Below are positions 23,088-31,692 of a DNA stretch of 32,044 nucleotides, piece by piece. Position 1 is the first letter of the stretch, and the number at the start of each line of letters is the position of its first letter. Below the pieces are notes generated by a model. That model worked only from the letters and a program-made list of their open reading frames with translations, had not been told where the DNA came from and made no database searches. The DNA is from Syntrophus gentianae (GTDB lineage Bacteria; Desulfobacterota; Syntrophia; Syntrophales; Syntrophaceae). The DNA lies in contig NZ_FOBS01000034.1 in assembly GCF_900109885.1 (NCBI RefSeq), positions 1-32,044 on the forward strand, given 5' to 3'. Both the position numbers and the translations under genes were made by a program.

Positions 23088-24343
23088 AAGGCACCTCCGG
23101 AGGCATACCTTTCATATTCTTTAAGGGGCCTGTAAGCCACATTGATGAAGAGGCTGCCATTGATCAGGCCGCGGGTGGCCTGAGCGCGGCCCTTGCCATA
23201 CTTTCTTTTTAACTGCTCTTTGTCATGTCTGAGTTCTTCGCCGAGACGCGCATCGGCAATCAGATTGTGCTTTGTTCCAGGTTCTTCATAGGTAATCAGA
23301 AGATCCTGATCATCGTAAATGCGGATCAGTCCATTCTTGATCTTCAGCAGCACCTTCTTGCCGACCATGCGGTGGGGGACCTGGTAACGATTTCCGTTGT
23401 AGGAGATCTGGCAATCCCGGTAGACTTTGCGGAAAACTTTGATCGACGTGTCGTAGTCCGATGGAGGAAGTTGTCCCAATTTGGAGATCTCTTCTTCCCA
23501 TCGGGCCTGGACGCATTGATGATGGGTTCCATGGATTCTCCGGTTTGCCGTTTCATTGAGCCATGCCAGGACATCCTCGTTGGCTTTTTCGATCGTGGTG
23601 AAGGTGTAGCCCCGCCAGAACCGTTCCCGGATGAAGTTTATCGGCCTTTCCACCTTCCCCTTGATCCAGGGGCTGTACGGTGGCGCCGCCATGGGCTGGA
23701 AACCGTAGTGATGGGAGAAGTGGAGGAACTCATGGTTGAAGACCACTTTCCCCTCCTGTCTGCCGATGACGACGTTTTTCATGTTGTCATAGAGGACTTC
23801 TGCTGGAGTTCCCTGGAGATATTTGAATGCGTGGATGTGACAGTCCATGAAGATGTCCATCGTACATTGCCGGACAAACTCGACATACATGGCTCTGGAG
23901 AAACCGAGAACGATAACGAAGGCGTAAAAAGTGGTGGTGTTTCCGTCGGCATCGACGACTTGGAAATCACCCCAGTCACACTGGGCCTGGAGTCCCGGTT
24001 CCGTTTCGAACCGGAGATAGGCCAGGCGAGTCTTCTGCTCTTTGAGTTTACTGACGTACTGCTTGACCGTATCGTAACCGCCGGGATAATCGATCTTTTT
24101 CAGGCGATCGTAAATCCAGGTTGCCAGGTAATCATCCTCGTCCAGAAAATCGTGGATCGTCTGGTAGTATGGTGCCAAAATGGATTCCCTCCGTTTATTT
24201 TTTTTGTATTTGGGGAAGGAATTGTTTTCAAGGTGTCTTTTGACGGTCTTTCTGTGGACACCGAGAGTCTCGGCTATTTTCCGAATACTGTAACCTCGAC
24301 GGTGCAAATGATAAATGTCCATAAATACCTCGCTGGTAATCAT
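23075..24343 (-). CDS. istA: IS21-family transposase IstA
   Basis: The 422-residue transposase has an N-terminal helix-turn-helix (RRGYSIRKIAETLGVHRKTVKRHL). A DDE integrase core follows: an Asp in QCDWGDFQV, an Asp in LYDNMKNVV, and a Glu in the KGKVERPINF block. A C-terminal beta domain closes the protein. It cuts the element ends and joins them to target DNA. GAGGAG lies upstream of the ATG at 24343. The frame is complete. Confidence 0.96.
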   Translation of the reverse strand: MITSEVFMDIYHLHRRGYSIRKIAETLGVHRKTVKRHLENNSFPKYKKNKRRESILAPYYQTIHDFLDEDDYLATWIYDRLKKIDYPGGYDTVKQYVSKLKEQKTRLAYLRFETEPGLQAQCDWGDFQVVDADGNTTTFYAFVIVLGFSRAMYVEFVRQCTMDIFMDCHIHAFKYLQGTPAEVLYDNMKNVVIGRQEGKVVFNHEFLHFSHHYGFQPMAAPPYSPWIKGKVERPINFIRERFWRGYTFTTIEKANEDVLAWLNETANRRIHGTHHQCVQARWEEEISKLGQLPPSDYDTSIKVFRKVYRDCQISYNGNRYQVPHRMVGKKVLLKIKNGLIRIYDDQDLLITYEEPGTKHNLIADARLGEELRHDKEQLKRKYGKGRAQATRGLINGSLFINVAYRPLKEYERYASGGALWNN

Positions 24344-24393
24344 CGGTAACTCCTCCTCTCTTAAAGGAGATGTTACCAGGATTAGAGTTTCCA

Positions 24394-24446
24394 GGTGGTA
24401 TACTTTTCATTCCCATTTCTGGTACACTTTATCGTTCCCGTCGACA
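24394..24446 (-). repeat. IS21 right terminal repeat
   Basis: This is the inverted counterpart of 22234-22286, with subrepeats TGGTACAC (24420-24427) and TGGTATAC (24396-24403). The element ends with TCGACA at 24446. Confidence 0.8.
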
Positions 24447-24451
24447 GGCAC
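24447..24451. repeat. Target-site duplication, right copy (GGCAC)
   Basis: Matches 22229-22233 exactly and abuts the right end of the IS21 element. Confidence 0.9.
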
Positions 24452-24895
24452 ACCGTAACCCAGGAGAACCTCGCTTGCAACACCTGCAAAGAGAGGCGCT
24501 TTGGGATGAACCTGTTCTTCCCCAATCGTATACTGGGGAAGCGCAATCTCTTTTATGGTCTCCCGGATCTCGACCAGCTGCGCCGCGCCGGTCTGCGGGT
24601 GCGTCTCCAGCTTCCGCCGTTCCGCCCAGTGATAGGCGTTGTCATGATGGCCGACATAGCACAGGAGCATGCTTTCCGCCGTCCGGTGAACGATGAGCCG
24701 GATGTCGCTGCCGACACGAACGGACCAGAAATTCGGATCCCGGGCCTTGTCCAGCTTATGGAACCGCATGCCCGGACTGGTGGAATCCAACTGGAGGTCA
24801 AAGGCCGTCGTCTTGACGAGCTTTTGCTCTTCGTTGTTCAACTTTGCGAGGCTGTCGGTAAAGGTGTCGGCGATACGGAAGTTCACTGGTTTCAT
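24447..24895 (-). pseudogene. N-terminal part of the split SF1 helicase, RelE-like domain
   Basis: The first 149 codons of the helicase interrupted by IS21. They begin MKPVNFRIADTFTDSL (ATG at 24895, AAAGG upstream), 19 bases after the stop of the PHP-ATPase gene. Residues 30-95 contain FHKLDKARDPNFWSVRVG, DIRLIVHRT and CYVGHHDNAYHWAERR. This order of strands, ending in a His-rich turn, matches RelE/ParE/YafQ-type folds. Such N-terminal domains occur in known UvrD-like helicases, where they presumably contact RNA or DNA rather than act as a free toxin. As it stands the frame runs into the IS21 end and stops at 24407, giving a 162-residue product with a foreign tail. Confidence 0.85.
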
Positions 24896-24914
24896 CTTGC
24901 CTTTAATGATCGCA

Positions 24915-27734
24915 TTAGAAATGGTACTTTTCTCTTCTGCGGCGGAATGCTTCTTCTGTACCCTCCATGATGTCAAGGACCGCTTTAGTTACGACACCCT
25001 TATCCAGGCCTCCCTGCGCCAGTGCAACACCATGACCATCTCGTGCCTCAAAAGCGTACACTAATTCACTATCCCCATTCACGGGCAAGTTCGCGTTGTG
25101 TGTGGCCATGATTAGCTGGCGTTTGGATTTCACCTTGCGGAGCATCGGAATTAGCTCTCGGAAGACAAAGTTGGAATCCAACTCATCCTCTGGCTGATCA
25201 ATGACAAGTGGGCCACCTTCCTGAGCCAATAGGAGCGCAAGGGCCGCGGTATTCCGTTGCCCATCCGACAGTAATCCTTCGGCAATACTTCCGGCGATAG
25301 TTCCGTCAGCCCTGAAGAGCTTCATATCCACTGTGTCTCTTACCCGAGAACAGCGGAGCTTTTCCCACGCCTCGCGGTTCGCCTGAATATGCTGATAGAG
25401 TTCCTTCGATGTTTCGCCAAAATCGCTTCCGACCGAACCGTCCTCGATAGACAGTCGCTCATGCAGCAGTTGCCATGGGGAATCTAATACATCGTTCATC
25501 ATAAACAGATCATACAACTTCTGGCCGTGGTTTTCCCAATTTCTTCCAAGGCGAGTTCGCCCATCAGTTGGAGCGAATCCTTGCCATAGCTCGCGGAAGT
25601 TGTTAAAATCACATTGATACTTGGTGGTCACTTCTATAAACCGCTGACGCCCTTCTTGGAGCACTGCCAGTTTGTTTGCACGCCTCGCGGCTTTAGCGCG
25701 CTTTTGGTATTGTTTTTTCCAGATAATTTGCAGGCATCGAATAAGCCTTTCTGGATCTCCTGCCAAATCTTTTAGCTTCTGAATTTCAGCAGCAGTCTCA
25801 TCGATCTCCTTCTGCTTTTTCGAACGTGATTCACTGATCTCCTGTAGATGCCCTACATCATCTGTGGTCAAACCCTTCAATGCGCAGGCTTCGCTGAATT
25901 TCGTATCTGCCTGATCCAGCTCATTTTTTATGTTAACCCATGCTGGGTCATGAGTCTTAAGCCCTTCGATTGCGTTGTTGAATCGATCGACCGCATCGCG
26001 GATGGTCCTTGCCAGGTCATCCTTTGCTGCCTTCACATTGCTGTCGAACTGCTGAAACCAATCTCCGTGCGGGGAATCTACCAATGCAAAAGCGACATGC
26101 GCGGCGGCAATAGATTCAGCCAAGGATGCCACATCAGAGAACCGCTTGCCGGGTGTACCGAACATCTCTTCAAGGTAACTATTCTCCGACTTGAGTAGTT
26201 GATGCCTGCGAGCATCTTCCTGGATCTCACTGCGGGCTTTCCATTGGCGATCAAGATCCTGATGCTCTTGCTGGAGTCGCTTCAGTTCCTTATCCATGCT
26301 CTCGGCTTTGCGTAGGTTGTTAAAGGCATCTTGAATCTGGAGCTTGATCTTACGTTCCTGATCGCCTAGGTCGTCCAACTCAGATTGGGTGAATCCATCC
26401 ACAAGTTCAAGCAAGCGTTGGGCTTGGCGAACACTGCCGTCATCGGTTTTGGATTCAGTCAGCCTGTTGAGTTGCTGTTGGCTGTAAAACCGAATCGGAA
26501 GATTGCTGAAGAATGTATCCGGATCTGGAAGTTTCCTGTTGATGACGGACGGACTACCATTACGCCACACGATACGATCCTCGACTCCATCAGCGCTTCT
26601 CCAGCAAACCTCAAGTTCAGCACCGGCAGCATTCAAAGTGTCCCGAACACGTTTGATGCGATCTTTCGTGCCTGGATCAAGGTCCTTGGCCTTGTCTTTA
26701 CCCAATATAATGCGGAGGTATTCGAGAAGCATTGATTTGCCGCTACCTCTGCCACCTATGACGCAGTTCATATTGGGAGAGAAATGAATATTCTGATTCG
26801 CAAGGAACGCCACGCCCTTGATGCTGATAGACTGAATTTGTGCCTGCTTGATGCGCACGGCAGGGTGGATATCGGTCGAGACATTTTCGGGCAAAACGAT
26901 ACGTGAATCGTGATCTAAAAAGGCTTGGCGGAGCGATTCGATTGATGGTTCTGACATCTTTATCCAGGAGAATCGATACCCAATGCTATTCGGTGTTGGC
27001 TTGCCATCTCCGTCAGTAGCGATAAGCTTTTTATTGTCCGAAGACATAAGTGTCGCGATGGGTCGAATCCGTTTCCAATCCTGAAGGCAATCATTACCAG
27101 AGCGGAACAGTGTTTGGAAAGCCTTGCTAAGCTGGCTAATTGGCTTCGGAACCTCGACAGCCAAAAGATCAGGGTTGGTGAATTGATCCTTCTGGAGCCA
27201 CTCAGAAATTGAGCTATTGTCGAATATTCCGTCGTTACTCATCGCGTGCGGTAACATGACAATGCCGCTATGTTTGTCCTGAACGAGTTTCAAGATGTCC
27301 TTAAGGTTTTTGTCTGACTTTGCCAACTGGCCACTCATATTAACCCGTGGATAGCCAACGCCACATTCGGTGAGAATGGATTCAAGCAGCGCCATGTCGG
27401 AACTGGGCTCAAACAGACACAACACATGCACCCCACGACCGATGCCTGCGGCCTCAAACTCGAATCCAGGAAATAGCGTAATCTTATGGCTGAATCCTCG
27501 TTCGTCCTCATCGAAAGCTACCCGGAGATGGGATAGAAAGTCCTTACTGAGAAAGTTGTGGTCAGTAATTCCAACAACATCCAAGCCTGATTGGTAGCAG
27601 GCATCGGCAAAATCCTTGGCGGCTTTGGCTTCTTGGCCGCCAACAATACCCTCACCGGCCCAGTGTTGAGAATCTGCTGGTGTATGCATATGCAGATCAC
27701 ATTTCAGCCAGCGCATACCCTTATAGCAAGTCAT
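24915..27734 (-). CDS. PHP-domain plus SMC-like ATPase (TrlF-like), probable defence effector
   Basis: The protein (939 residues from ATG 27734) begins with a PHP phosphoesterase domain: CDLHMHTPAD near residue 13 and GITDHNF near residue 55, whose histidines and aspartates bind metals. From about residue 325 it is an SMC/RecN-like ATPase: Walker A GGRGSGKS, then a long charged coiled-coil stretch, signature LLSDGQRNTAALALLLAQ, Walker B LVIDQPEDELDS and the THNANLPV switch. This arrangement matches TrlF-family AAA-like proteins found in defence islands, in which a metal phosphoesterase or nuclease is controlled by the ATPase. The start at 27734 is preferred over GTG 27740 because GGAGA lies 6 bases upstream. 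The gene is clearly AT-richer than the genes on either side, suggesting a separate origin. Confidence 0.88.
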   Translation of the reverse strand: MTCYKGMRWLKCDLHMHTPADSQHWAGEGIVGGQEAKAAKDFADACYQSGLDVVGITDHNFLSKDFLSHLRVAFDEDERGFSHKITLFPGFEFEAAGIGRGVHVLCLFEPSSDMALLESILTECGVGYPRVNMSGQLAKSDKNLKDILKLVQDKHSGIVMLPHAMSNDGIFDNSSISEWLQKDQFTNPDLLAVEVPKPISQLSKAFQTLFRSGNDCLQDWKRIRPIATLMSSDNKKLIATDGDGKPTPNSIGYRFSWIKMSEPSIESLRQAFLDHDSRIVLPENVSTDIHPAVRIKQAQIQSISIKGVAFLANQNIHFSPNMNCVIGGRGSGKSMLLEYLRIILGKDKAKDLDPGTKDRIKRVRDTLNAAGAELEVCWRSADGVEDRIVWRNGSPSVINRKLPDPDTFFSNLPIRFYSQQQLNRLTESKTDDGSVRQAQRLLELVDGFTQSELDDLGDQERKIKLQIQDAFNNLRKAESMDKELKRLQQEHQDLDRQWKARSEIQEDARRHQLLKSENSYLEEMFGTPGKRFSDVASLAESIAAAHVAFALVDSPHGDWFQQFDSNVKAAKDDLARTIRDAVDRFNNAIEGLKTHDPAWVNIKNELDQADTKFSEACALKGLTTDDVGHLQEISESRSKKQKEIDETAAEIQKLKDLAGDPERLIRCLQIIWKKQYQKRAKAARRANKLAVLQEGRQRFIEVTTKYQCDFNNFRELWQGFAPTDGRTRLGRNWENHGQKLYDLFMMNDVLDSPWQLLHERLSIEDGSVGSDFGETSKELYQHIQANREAWEKLRCSRVRDTVDMKLFRADGTIAGSIAEGLLSDGQRNTAALALLLAQEGGPLVIDQPEDELDSNFVFRELIPMLRKVKSKRQLIMATHNANLPVNGDSELVYAFEARDGHGVALAQGGLDKGVVTKAVLDIMEGTEEAFRRRREKYHF

Positions 27735-27773
27735 TGCCACTCTCCATTATCTGATAGGCTCAAAAATTGTCTC

Positions 27774-30554
27774 TCAAACCCTGAAAACCTTCATGACTTC
27801 ATCCCCTAAATGATTAATGACCTTCACGGCGATGCGGCCGGAGGTCGGTTTGTCGAAGGGGCGGGAGGTGTCACTGTGGAGGGTGGCCCAGGCCTCTTCG
27901 TTGATTTCGGCTTTGAGAGTGATCTTGAGGGATTTGTAGGGGTCGTTCGCCCCCAGGAAATAGGCGTGGCGGACGAAGAAGCTCTCCTCGTTGTAGTCCG
28001 TGTCGATGAACCAGCAGGCGATTCCTTCGGCCCCATCGCTGCGGACTTCGCCGGTGTTGGGATGGAAGACGTCCACGCCGTTGATCTTCACCTGGATCTG
28101 CCCGTCTTTTCCTTCTGTCCCAGGCGTCTCCAGGATGTCGATGTCCGGTTCGCCGAAGATGACGAAGAGGTTTCCCTTGCCGGTGTTCTTGAGGTCGTCG
28201 GCCATATGAAGGTCGGCGTTCATCCGTGCTTTGAGGACGGGGATGCGGCCCAGCTTGTTGAATTCCGAGGAATGGGCGTCGTAGTTGAAAGCGCAGGTGA
28301 TGAGGACGTCGAAGTCTGCGTCGCCAGCCTCGCGGGCCGCGGAGACCAGATCGGGACGGGAGACGGTGCCGAATTCGGGGCCGATGAAGATGGCGGCGCG
28401 TTTTTCAGCGCCGGTTTCTGTGTTTCCCTCCAGGTAGCGGCCGTCGGCGCAGATCAGATAGCCCGGCCAGGGCGTGATTGCGGTGAAGGAGATCTTGTCT
28501 TCCTTGTGGGCCTGCTGGACACCGGCGATCCGGAGATTTTCCATGATGATCCGGGTGAAGTCCCGCTCCTCGCCGTAGGTGGTTTTAGAGTCCGCAACGC
28601 CGTCGGTCAGGTCGTCGTTCTCGTCCACCGTCAGGACGCGATGAGGCAGAAGGCTCTCCACCGTGAACGGCCCGGCGACACGGACCTTCTTGTTGTTCTC
28701 ATAGGGCTTGTCGTAAAGGTATTCGAAGTCGGCCTTGGAGGCGTCGATCTCCTGCTGCCGGGCAATGCGCTCTTTCCACCAGTCGGCGTGGAGCCTTTTC
28801 GTGGCCTCCGGCCATTTTGGATCGGCGTCGCGGGGGATCTCCCATTCCTCCCATTTCTTCCCGAGGGCCTCGTTGAGCTTTGTCCGCAATGGCTCCAGCG
28901 TTTCCTGGAACCGCTCCCAGATGATGTCAATCTCGGCATTGTTGGCGATGGACTTCAGCGTGATGTGCGGCACCCTTTCGTAAACGAATCCCTGGCGGAT
29001 GTCGCCGCGGATCGGTTGACTTGACGGCTCGGTGCGGGAAACTTCCGCCTCTTTGAGCTGGCCGTCGCGGCTGTCGGCCAGGATATAATAGGGATAGCGG
29101 GCACCCATGATCCGGGCTCTGGCCAGAGCAAGGGCGACACGGGAGGTGTCGATGGTGATCCAACGGCGGCCCCACTGTTCGGCGACATAGGCGGTGGTGC
29201 CGGACCCGCAGGTGGGGTCCAGGACGAGATCGCCAGGGTCGGTGGCGAGGAGAATGCAGCGTCCTACAATGCTCGTTGAAGTTTGAACTACATAAATCTT
29301 TGGATCAGAACGACTTTGTACTGCCCCGCTGATATCTGACCACAAATTACCAATTGCAGCGTATCCAAAGTCATTCTGAACCCGCCTATAGTTGAGCTTG
29401 CCGTTCTTGGTAACTTGAAAACGATCAGCTTTCGCAAGCCGAATAAGACCTGTCTCTGTCGTCTTGAAGGTTCCTTTTCCGGGATTAAATTCCTGATTGA
29501 ACCACTTAAAGCAAGTAACATCGCCTTCTCCCGCCGGACGGGAGCTTGTTATGTTATCTAATCTGAAGAGTGAACCGTCAAAATATTCTGAAGTATATCG
29601 ACTTTCGGCCTCACCACTTCTTTCTCCGTAGAGTCTACGTGCCTTTGTATCATCAAAGCTTTTAGCAAACCAAATAACGAAATCACAGGTGGACCCTAAT
29701 AGGCTACTACCCTCACTTGTCGTTTTACGAACCGTTATAAGGCTCACGAAATTATCTTCCCCAAACACTTCATCCATCAACGCCCGCACCCTATGCACAT
29801 TCTCATCCCCGATCTGGACAAATATCGAACCGCTTTCCGTCAGGAGATCCCTGGCCACGGTCAGGCGGTCGCGGAGGTAGGTCAGGTAGGAGTGAATCCC
29901 GTCCCGCCAGGTATCCCGGAAGGCCTTGACCTGTTCGGGCTCGCGGGTGATGTGGTCCGTGTTGCCGTCCTTTACGTCGCGGCTGGTCGTGGACCACTGG
30001 AAGTTGGAGTTGAACTTGATGCCGTATGGCGGGTCGAGGTAGATGCACTGGACCTTGCCGCGGAGGCCCTCCCTTTCGGCCAGGGACGCCATGACCTGGA
30101 GACTGTCGCCCAGGATCATGCGGTTTGTCCAGTTGGCGTCGTGCTGGTAGAATTCGGTCTTGGCCGCTTCCGTCGGGATGCCGTTGAAATCGGCGAAGAG
30201 GTCGACCTGGAATCCGGGTTTCTGCGCCCGGGCCTTTTCCGACTGGAGGAGCAGATCGTCGATGAGAACCTTGGGCTTTACCTTCTCCTGAATATAGAGG
30301 GGCGGGGCGTGGACGACGAGGTCCGACCAGTCCTGCTCATCCTTGCCGCGCCACACCAGTTGCGGGTCGAGGTCGCGGTTGCGGCCGTCCTTTTCCCGCT
30401 CCAGTCCGGTGGAGCCACGCTCATAGGCGACGCGGATCGGACTTTCCTCCTCCTTCTGCATCACCGACTGGTATTCGGCGGTGGGGATGTTCTTCCGCCG
30501 GGCCGCCTCGTGGGTAATGGATTCGATGGATTTTACGCTTTCCTTCCTGGCCAT
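27774..30554 (-). CDS. Beta-class N6-adenine DNA methyltransferase (type III Mod-like)
   Basis: The 926-residue protein has catalytic motif IV DPPY (YLDPPYGIKF, about residue 172). The variable target-recognition region (about residues 265-425) follows, then motif I LDPTCGSGTTAYVA near residue 444. That order is the beta class of N6-adenine methyltransferases used in type III-like systems. The C-terminal half, after about residue 480, is a long extension of unknown role. The start is set at the ATG at 30554 (GAAGGA upstream), 4 bases after the upstream stop. The target-recognition segment is AT-rich inside a GC-rich gene (see findings). No type III Res helicase-nuclease follows; the next gene is the PHP-ATPase, 39 bases downstream. 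Confidence 0.93.
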   Translation of the reverse strand: MARKESVKSIESITHEAARRKNIPTAEYQSVMQKEEESPIRVAYERGSTGLEREKDGRNRDLDPQLVWRGKDEQDWSDLVVHAPPLYIQEKVKPKVLIDDLLLQSEKARAQKPGFQVDLFADFNGIPTEAAKTEFYQHDANWTNRMILGDSLQVMASLAEREGLRGKVQCIYLDPPYGIKFNSNFQWSTTSRDVKDGNTDHITREPEQVKAFRDTWRDGIHSYLTYLRDRLTVARDLLTESGSIFVQIGDENVHRVRALMDEVFGEDNFVSLITVRKTTSEGSSLLGSTCDFVIWFAKSFDDTKARRLYGERSGEAESRYTSEYFDGSLFRLDNITSSRPAGEGDVTCFKWFNQEFNPGKGTFKTTETGLIRLAKADRFQVTKNGKLNYRRVQNDFGYAAIGNLWSDISGAVQSRSDPKIYVVQTSTSIVGRCILLATDPGDLVLDPTCGSGTTAYVAEQWGRRWITIDTSRVALALARARIMGARYPYYILADSRDGQLKEAEVSRTEPSSQPIRGDIRQGFVYERVPHITLKSIANNAEIDIIWERFQETLEPLRTKLNEALGKKWEEWEIPRDADPKWPEATKRLHADWWKERIARQQEIDASKADFEYLYDKPYENNKKVRVAGPFTVESLLPHRVLTVDENDDLTDGVADSKTTYGEERDFTRIIMENLRIAGVQQAHKEDKISFTAITPWPGYLICADGRYLEGNTETGAEKRAAIFIGPEFGTVSRPDLVSAAREAGDADFDVLITCAFNYDAHSSEFNKLGRIPVLKARMNADLHMADDLKNTGKGNLFVIFGEPDIDILETPGTEGKDGQIQVKINGVDVFHPNTGEVRSDGAEGIACWFIDTDYNEESFFVRHAYFLGANDPYKSLKITLKAEINEEAWATLHSDTSRPFDKPTSGRIAVKVINHLGDEVMKVFRV

Positions 30555-30558
30555 GTGT

Positions 30559-31692
30559 TTATCCTTCACTCTTTTCAATAACTTCCCAATGTCCGCCCTT
30601 GGCCGGCCCGACACGTTTTAAACGACCGGTCTGACGAAGTTTCCGAACGGCTCGTTCCATGGCACTTTCCGACTTCTCCATTTTTTCAGCGAGTTCCGGA
30701 ATGGATAAGGATGGATGCTCTGTTAGATACATGAGAATCCGTTCTGGCGTTTTCCCCGGCGTTTTCCCCGGCGTTTTCCCCGGCGTTTTCCCCGGCGTTT
30801 CTGTTAAACCAGGAAGTTCTCCTGCCCCACCCACCGCTTTCCGGTGAACCGTGGCGGTGAACAGGCAGCCTTCCCGATCGTCTGTAAAGTCGATATCCGG
30901 CCATTTCCCCAGCGCCCGTTTGATCCCCGAGCCGAGGCCGTGATAGGGCAAAAGCCCCTTGGCCACGAACGAAACCAGGATCGGGTTGCGGATATTGGAC
31001 ATCCCTGTCCGGATCTTCTCCACCGTCAGGTTGTTGGGCAGGTGACCGGGACTGATGATCTCGATGCGGTTGTCGAAGATGAAAAGGCGAATGGTGGCGC
31101 TGACCAGGTAGTCCCGGTGGATCAGGGCGTTGACCAGCAGCTCCTCGAAAACCGCCTCCGGGATCTCCGGCAGTCCCGGGGCATTGACGCCGCGACCGGC
31201 CTGTACCTTGTGCAGGTTGCGCATGACAAACGCCAGGGAATCATCGAACACCTTGCGCAGGGGGCCGGAAAAATCCTCCGTATCGACATAGTCGCTGACG
31301 TGGATCTCGTTTCCCGGATAGCGGATCGCCTTGACGACAAACTGGGGCTTGATCCATTCCGGACGTTCGGCAAAAAGGAGGACGCCGGCCAGATTCAGCA
31401 TGCCTCCCTCGGTGGCGAGATTCATGTTCTGCAAGAGCCGCAGCCGTTCGGCAGGCGAGTCCGGATAGTCCAGCTTGTAGAAATCGCGCAGAAAGTCGCG
31501 GAAGCGCAGCTTATCGATTTTCTCTATTCCCGCCTTGGTGGGCAACTCGTCGGCATGGAATTGATCGGACAGTTGGAAGAGTCTGCGCAGTTCTTCCTTG
31601 GAATTGATCCGCCGTTTATCGGCACCACTTTTCAGCCAGATAACGCCGTTTTTATCAAAGTAGGGTTTGTCGACCCCTTTGGGGACGGTTAA
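30559..31692 (-). pseudogene. RecG-like ATP-binding regulator, 5'-truncated (AlbA_2 domain lost)
   Basis: The frame is readable from about 31692 and begins inside a conserved stretch (VPKGVDKPYFDKNGVIW, then SGADKRRI) that normally follows an N-terminal AlbA_2/Schlafen-like domain of about 100 residues. That domain is missing; upstream sequence belongs to an IS1634-like element, and the frame meets a stop shortly beyond. The rest is complete: the RecG-like GHKL ATP-binding part (EELLVNALIHRDY, IEIISPGHLPNN, HGLGSGIKRAL), a TPGK repeat linker, and a C-terminal winged helix (LSIPELAEKMEKSESAMERAVRKL). These proteins often sit beside DNA methyltransferases and may regulate them. A product could still start at TTG 31545. 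The stop lies 4 bases before the methyltransferase start. Confidence 0.8.
30746..30800 (+). repeat. 12-bp tandem repeat encoding TPGK units
   Basis: Four exact copies of GGCGTTTTCCCC run head to tail with a partial fifth. Read on the minus strand they encode a TPGK repeat linking the ATP-binding part to the winged helix. Because 12 is divisible by 3, copy-number change alters linker length without breaking the frame. Confidence 0.95.

Larger units (their letters stand above)
22234..24446 (-). mobile_element. Complete IS21-family insertion sequence, 2213 bp
   Basis: The element carries istA and istB in the usual order and overlap, all on the minus strand. Its ends are inverted repeats starting TGTC and ending in a GTGTACCAG block; 23 of the first 28 positions agree between the ends. 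Multiple GTACCA-type subrepeats occur at each end, as usual for IS21. It is flanked by the 5-bp duplication GGCAC. Both genes are open, so the element looks intact and the insertion fairly recent. Confidence 0.95.

Noticed and set aside
23225-24349. Long plus-strand open frame of 374 codons
   Set aside because: It lies wholly antisense to istA, whose frame has clear IS21 motifs; the antisense frame has no recognisable domain.
27810-29024. Plus-strand open frame of 404 codons
   Set aside because: Antisense to the methyltransferase gene in GC-rich sequence, where mirror frames stay open by codon bias; Gly/Val-rich translation without motifs.
30746-30800. Possible CRISPR-like repeat
   Set aside because: The 12-bp units are directly tandem without spacers and lie in frame inside a coding sequence.
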